Shown here piece after piece: positions 60,233 to 64,000 of a stretch of DNA of 64,000 nucleotides. Positions within the stretch are counted from its first letter, which is position 1. Each line of letters opens with the position of its first letter. Position numbers and translations under genes: made by a program. The notes below the pieces were generated by a model. It did no database searches. It was given only the letters and a program-made list of their open reading frames with translations, and was not told the origin of the DNA. The DNA comes from Austropuccinia psidii (lineage: Eukaryota; Basidiomycota; Pucciniomycetes; Pucciniales; Sphaerophragmiaceae). The DNA lies in assembly GCA_023105745.1 (NCBI GenBank), contig JALGQZ010000006.1, forward strand, positions 66,136,316-66,200,315, given 5' to 3'.

Positions 60233-62089
60233 TGTGAGCCTTAAGGTATATTTTACATACCCAAATAGGCCACAACTATCTTTAAAAATGAATTTTGAAC
60301 TATGCATAACCCATAAGTAATGCATATATTCAAAATTCATCATTTTTGATTTCAGAAAAGATGAATAAATTTTTTGTGAGTAAGTGAATCCATTGATTTA
60401 AGACCAGATTTGGATTCTAAACGGAACTTCACCTATGGTAACTCCATATAGTGAATAAGCTTAAAACAACTCTAAGAGGTGGTAATATGGAAAATACTTC
60501 AATACCACATGAAAGAATTGTAAAGATTTTTGTTCTTCTCAATTTCATGCCAAAATAATGGGACTGTGAGAAATCCCATGTTACATATACACTAAGAATA
60601 GTGTTTTGCATGTTTGTGGAACTTAATATCATGGTATTCTTACATACACCTTTGGTACACTCATAGTGGATATCAGTCTTTAAGCCTAAATTTCTATTTT
60701 GATGTGAAAATAGTCAAGGGGGACAAAAGACATCAAAGAGAGCCAGGGTACCCAACTTCTGAGGCCTCTAAGGAATGGAAAGCTCTAAAGCTTGGATCCA
60801 TGGCTTATCTTGGCCCAATTATTATACTAAAACCTTTTGGGAACTTGGTTACCAAGTTAAAATCTCATTAAATCATGAGAAAATATCAAATAAGCTGCTA
60901 TTTTGACATGCCAAGGAGGTAAAGAGCAGCTTAAACTCGTTTAGCCATGTAAATTTTTAATAATTCTCCGTGGATAAAACCCAAAAGAGTAATAAAAACC
61001 CTTTTTGGACTATTATCCATTGATTTACCTCATAGCAACCTGTAATATAGTATTATTTGCAATTCTACATAGAAATGAGGTAAAAACTTCAAAAATTTAT
61101 GAAAAATACAATTTTTAATTCATCTTTATGGATTTTTCATTATCAATTAATAACAGTATCATTCATATAGAGACCAAAAGGAATCATAATTTTATAAACA
61201 AAATGAAAAGTTTTACTTACGGTCCATTTTTGATGATTCCACATGAAACACTGAATCTTCAAAATTTCACAGAAAATGATCTCTGAGATGAAATTTACAA
61301 TAGAATTTATAACTTTGAGAAATAAATTATTATCTTTAAATAAAAGAATATTTCCGGTTGTTACTCCTTTTATTCTTAACCATAAATATGTTTTTAGTCA
61401 CATAAAAATCAATTAAGTAATTATGATAATCTTACATGACAATATATGATGCAATCAATAATCCAAAAGGGATTGTTGCTTAATAACTCACTGGTTTCTC
61501 AGTTTGCTTCATGGGACGCCTCTGTGAGCTGTTGTTGACTTAAAAGAGACCTCCTCTTGCTGTTTTTTTCAAAAATGGTCACATTATCCAATTATACCAT
61601 TATTACCAACAAGTAAGTATTAGTTAATCTTTTCTTAGGTTTTTTATTCTTTCAGAATCAATAAAAAAGACGTGGAATCATAGAGATAAGCTATATATTG
61701 TGGTAATTGTGTTATAAATCAATTTTGATGCTTTAAATCCACAATTATCCATAAAATTAATCTACTATTAAAACTCAATAAGTTCTTTGGAATATTACTG
61801 AGTGTTTTGTCTTAATTCTTAAAGTTTTTCTCTAGTAATTGTTTTCTTCAAGAATTCTATTTATAATTATTTTAATAAAGAAGTTTTATTATTAAATACT
61901 TGTTGTAATTGATTCTTGTAGACAATTACTTCTTACTGTCAAATTCACTAGTAGTGTATAACAAGTAAAATAAATAAATAATTAATTAATTGTGGTTGTA
62001 ATAGTTTTTATTATTACATTTCATAAGAACATTAATAGTACTCTTGATTAAGAGTCATATTATCAACAGTTTCATAGACACATCTTACA
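60233..62089 (+). repeat. Solo LTR of the host element family, inside the MULE gene
   Basis: TGTGAGCCTTAAGG to CATCTTACA, 1857 bp, aligning along its whole length with the two LTRs of the host element but clearly more diverged, with many small deletions. It lies between MULE residues STGTLLE (62092) and VVRAFHM (about 60225), so it interrupts that gene. The flanks ATTCA and CTCCA do not match, so the TSD is eroded or the copy was made by recombination between different insertions. Confidence 0.88.
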
Positions 62090-62800
62090 CTCCAGGAGAG
62101 TACCAGTGGACCTTTGGAGCCAAATTTTAACCATGGCATTGGCACCTTCAACTCTTGAGGTTGGGTCCACACCCAGGTGGAAATTATAGCTGGTCCAGGC
62201 TGAAACATAATACTCCTTTACAGGAATTCATATTTTTCCAAATATTGAAAGACTTCAGGACTTTGACTTGCTTTTGAAGCTTCTTCCAGTTATCTTTGAA
62301 AGACTTTTCAGTGGATGAATATATAACCTGAGAAATTAATCTCAAAGTCATTACCAAAAATCATAATAAGCATAAAATTGAAAGATAAAAGTATATTACT
62401 TGATTCCAAAGGCCCATAAAATTTTCAAAATCAGGTCCATTACCCATTTTGTTCATGTAATTGGAAGATACATCTTTATTGATGTTCCAGATGCAAAATT
62501 TTGTCTGTGAAAAGCTTCTTAAGAGAATTTTTCAAGGCCAAATCCCTGCCAATAACAATTACTGGAGGAGGAACAATATTGCTGTTATTAAGAAATTTTT
62601 CTCTGCATTGATTCAAATCCCAAGTATATAAGGGTTCATTTTCACTCTCCATCAAACAAAAAGCCCCATAAAACCTTATGTTTTGTGAGCTAAATCCAAC
62701 AATATGAAAAGGGGTATTTTGTGCTTATTTGTTTTCTGATTGAAATCCAAAAGAATCCCATTCCAAAAGCCATGAAGGAGTTGGATGGAAAGGGGTTGAG
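62090..62800 (-). pseudogene. MULE transposase catalytic core, upstream part
   Basis: Reading leftwards from 62800: QLLHGFWNGILLDFNQKTNK with the first catalytic Asp in LLD, then a frameshift, IVGFSSQNIRFYGAFC and EPLYTWDLNQCREKFL. PPPVIVIGRDLALKN follows at about 62530-62575; the family usually has T-D-R at the second Asp, here I-G-R, so that Asp seems lost. After a broken stretch, GVDPTSRVEGANAMVKIWLQ and RSTGTLLE (62092-62180) match the conserved S-R-E-A-h/n block of Mutator-like and FAR1-related transposases. The N-terminal part is cut off by the LTR at 62801. The gene resumes at 60232 on the far side of the solo LTR. Confidence 0.75.
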
Positions 62801-64000
62801 TGTCAGCCTGTGGCTCAAAACCAGAGCCCAAGCATGACAGCCAAATATTATAAACAAATGGTAAAGGCAAGATACCACCAAAACATGGAGCTGAGCCAAA
62901 AAAGCTGGAAAGGTATCAAAAAAAAGAGGAAACCCACCACTTTCCAAATACACAGGTCTCACCATCATAGGACAAGTAATAACAAAGTTACTCCTTCTCA
63001 AAGTTTTTGGTGAGCGTAAACCTTATTTTTCACCTCTCATCTGAAATCCAGAGGAAGAGGCTTAACCCCATCAAATGGGTATTCAAATTGAAGCTCTAAG
63101 TCAGTACTATCCAATTGTACTAGCTGAATTGAGATATCATCAGAACTACAGGACCTTTGGCCAAAATAAGGTAAAATAAGGGTGAACAAAATATTCACCT
63201 CTCATCTAGCTTCTACAGCTTTATTGTGAGATACCTAAAGTGGGTCTTTTTGGTAAGAGCACAATTAGGGCTATCTTATGGTGCAACACATCTCCCAATA
63301 TCCTATTTAGAACAAAGGTTATGAGGCAAACAAGCTCCATACTGATTTTAAGAAAATCATACATATGTACAAAAAATCTTTTACATGGCATAACTTTGCC
63401 ATATTTAATGATAGCCATATAAAATGAGGTGCCATTGTGTAAGACACATCCAGAGCTACACAATGAACCAACCTTGAGCTTGATATCTCAAAACTGACAG
63501 ATTTATGGCAGCTTTAAGGTCAAAATCCCACAGTGAAACCAATATTGCCCTATTGTGGGATAATCTCCCATAGCAATGATTATGAGGTGTCAAAAAGACA
63601 AAGAATCTTGTTTATAGTTCAATAACTCATAGTTTGGCCAATACTGGGGTCCTGTACAGGTTCTGTACAGCATTCTACATGTAATACACGTCAGAAGAGG
63701 GCTATGTGGTCCCCAGATGAAAATCTTCACCCTGTATTGGTGAAAACTGCCCAGATGTAGTTTCAAAACCACATCTGAGCCCAATAAAGGAAATACAGGC
63801 CTTGTGAAAACCACAAGCCAGTTGTTGGAAGTGAAAAATATTCATTTCCTCTATGTGGAAAGGTCTAGAAGACTTTTTCAACCCAGTTTAGGATAAAAAG
63901 GGGCCTTTTCTCCACCAGAAACTGTTTGCTCATCCTGATCTTTAATTCCTACATAGTACAGCTGTCAAAAACAGTTATTCCTTTGGAAAATAATCAGTTT
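62801..64000. mobile_element. LTR of the TGTCA family, running off the window
   Basis: Begins TGTCAGCCTGTGGCTC and matches 12752-12957 over its first 200 bp, then differs. It is inserted in the MULE gene; the possible target duplication TTGAG is at 62796-62800. A TATA-like GGATAAAAAGGGGCC near 63893 and a CCTGTACAGG palindrome at about 63651 lie inside. No ORF with a domain is seen, as expected for an LTR. The other end is outside the window, so I cannot say whether it is solo or part of a full element. Confidence 0.6.

Noticed and set aside
60233..62089. The third LTR copy as the end of the host element
   Set aside because: The element closes at 45822 with matching ATTCC duplications; this copy is more diverged, lies in another gene and has no adjacent polypurine tract or internal sequence.

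Overview
The window is eukaryotic and fungal: AT-rich, short GT-AG introns (46 to 80 bp), spliceosomal gene structures inside repeats, and basidiomycete-type transposon families. Several protein families (the Ty3/Gypsy Gag and Pol sets, the SNF2-like and tnp2-like repeats, and a two-exon ORF starting near an S/T/P-rich leader) look to me like those of the transposon-swollen genome of a rust fungus (Pucciniales), most like Austropuccinia psidii. That assignment rests on recall, not on a search. I see no ordinary cellular gene, no tRNA or rRNA and no CRISPR: essentially everything recognisable is a transposable element or its decayed remains.

Left part (1-11300). A decayed DNA-transposon region: a SNF2/HLTF-like helicase pseudogene (+, about 1708-4110), an unrecognised three-exon gene (-, 6406 to about 4425) and a tnp2 (CACTA/EnSpm, Transposase_21) transposase (+, 7673-10585), followed by CA-rich low-complexity DNA. 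At 11530-12720 lies a 5'-truncated Ty3/Gypsy integrase plus chromo-like tail with its own polypurine tract and the start of its 3' LTR (12752 on).

Centre (13372-45822). One 32.4-kb nest of three LTR retrotransposons. The host element (+) has two 1923-bp LTRs (13372-15294 and 43900-45822) flanked by the target duplication ATTCC. Its gag-pol is split twice. Guest 1 (16955-27256, coding on -, TSD CACAT) is a full Ty3/Gypsy chromovirus-type element with gag, a nearly intact pol with all catalytic residues, and an extra antisense ORF carrying a Zn2Cys6-like cysteine pattern. Guest 2 (28364-40238, +, TSD ACGT) has gag, a retropepsin and a second large ORF but no reverse transcriptase, RNase H or integrase core; their place is taken by direct repeats, four 21-bp palindromes and a 50-bp x 14 tandem array, ending in an integrase C-terminal remnant. 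Excising both guests with one TSD copy each restores the host reading frame exactly at both joints, so both landed in a working gene. By eye the LTR divergence of the host and guest 1 is similar and that of guest 2 is lower, giving the order host, then guest 1, then guest 2.

Right part (45823-64000). Old, AT-rich DNA with a degenerate PIF/Harbinger pair (Myb/SANT-like partner, + ; DDE transposase, -) at 46.6-49.1 kb, about 9 kb with no recognisable gene, and a Mutator-like (MULE) transposase fused to an OTU-type protease domain (- strand, 62800 to about 58620). That gene is interrupted by a solo copy of the host LTR (60233-62089) and truncated by another LTR of the 12752 family (62801 to the window end). 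Coding damage throughout is mostly stops, 1-nt shifts and Arg-to-Cys changes.
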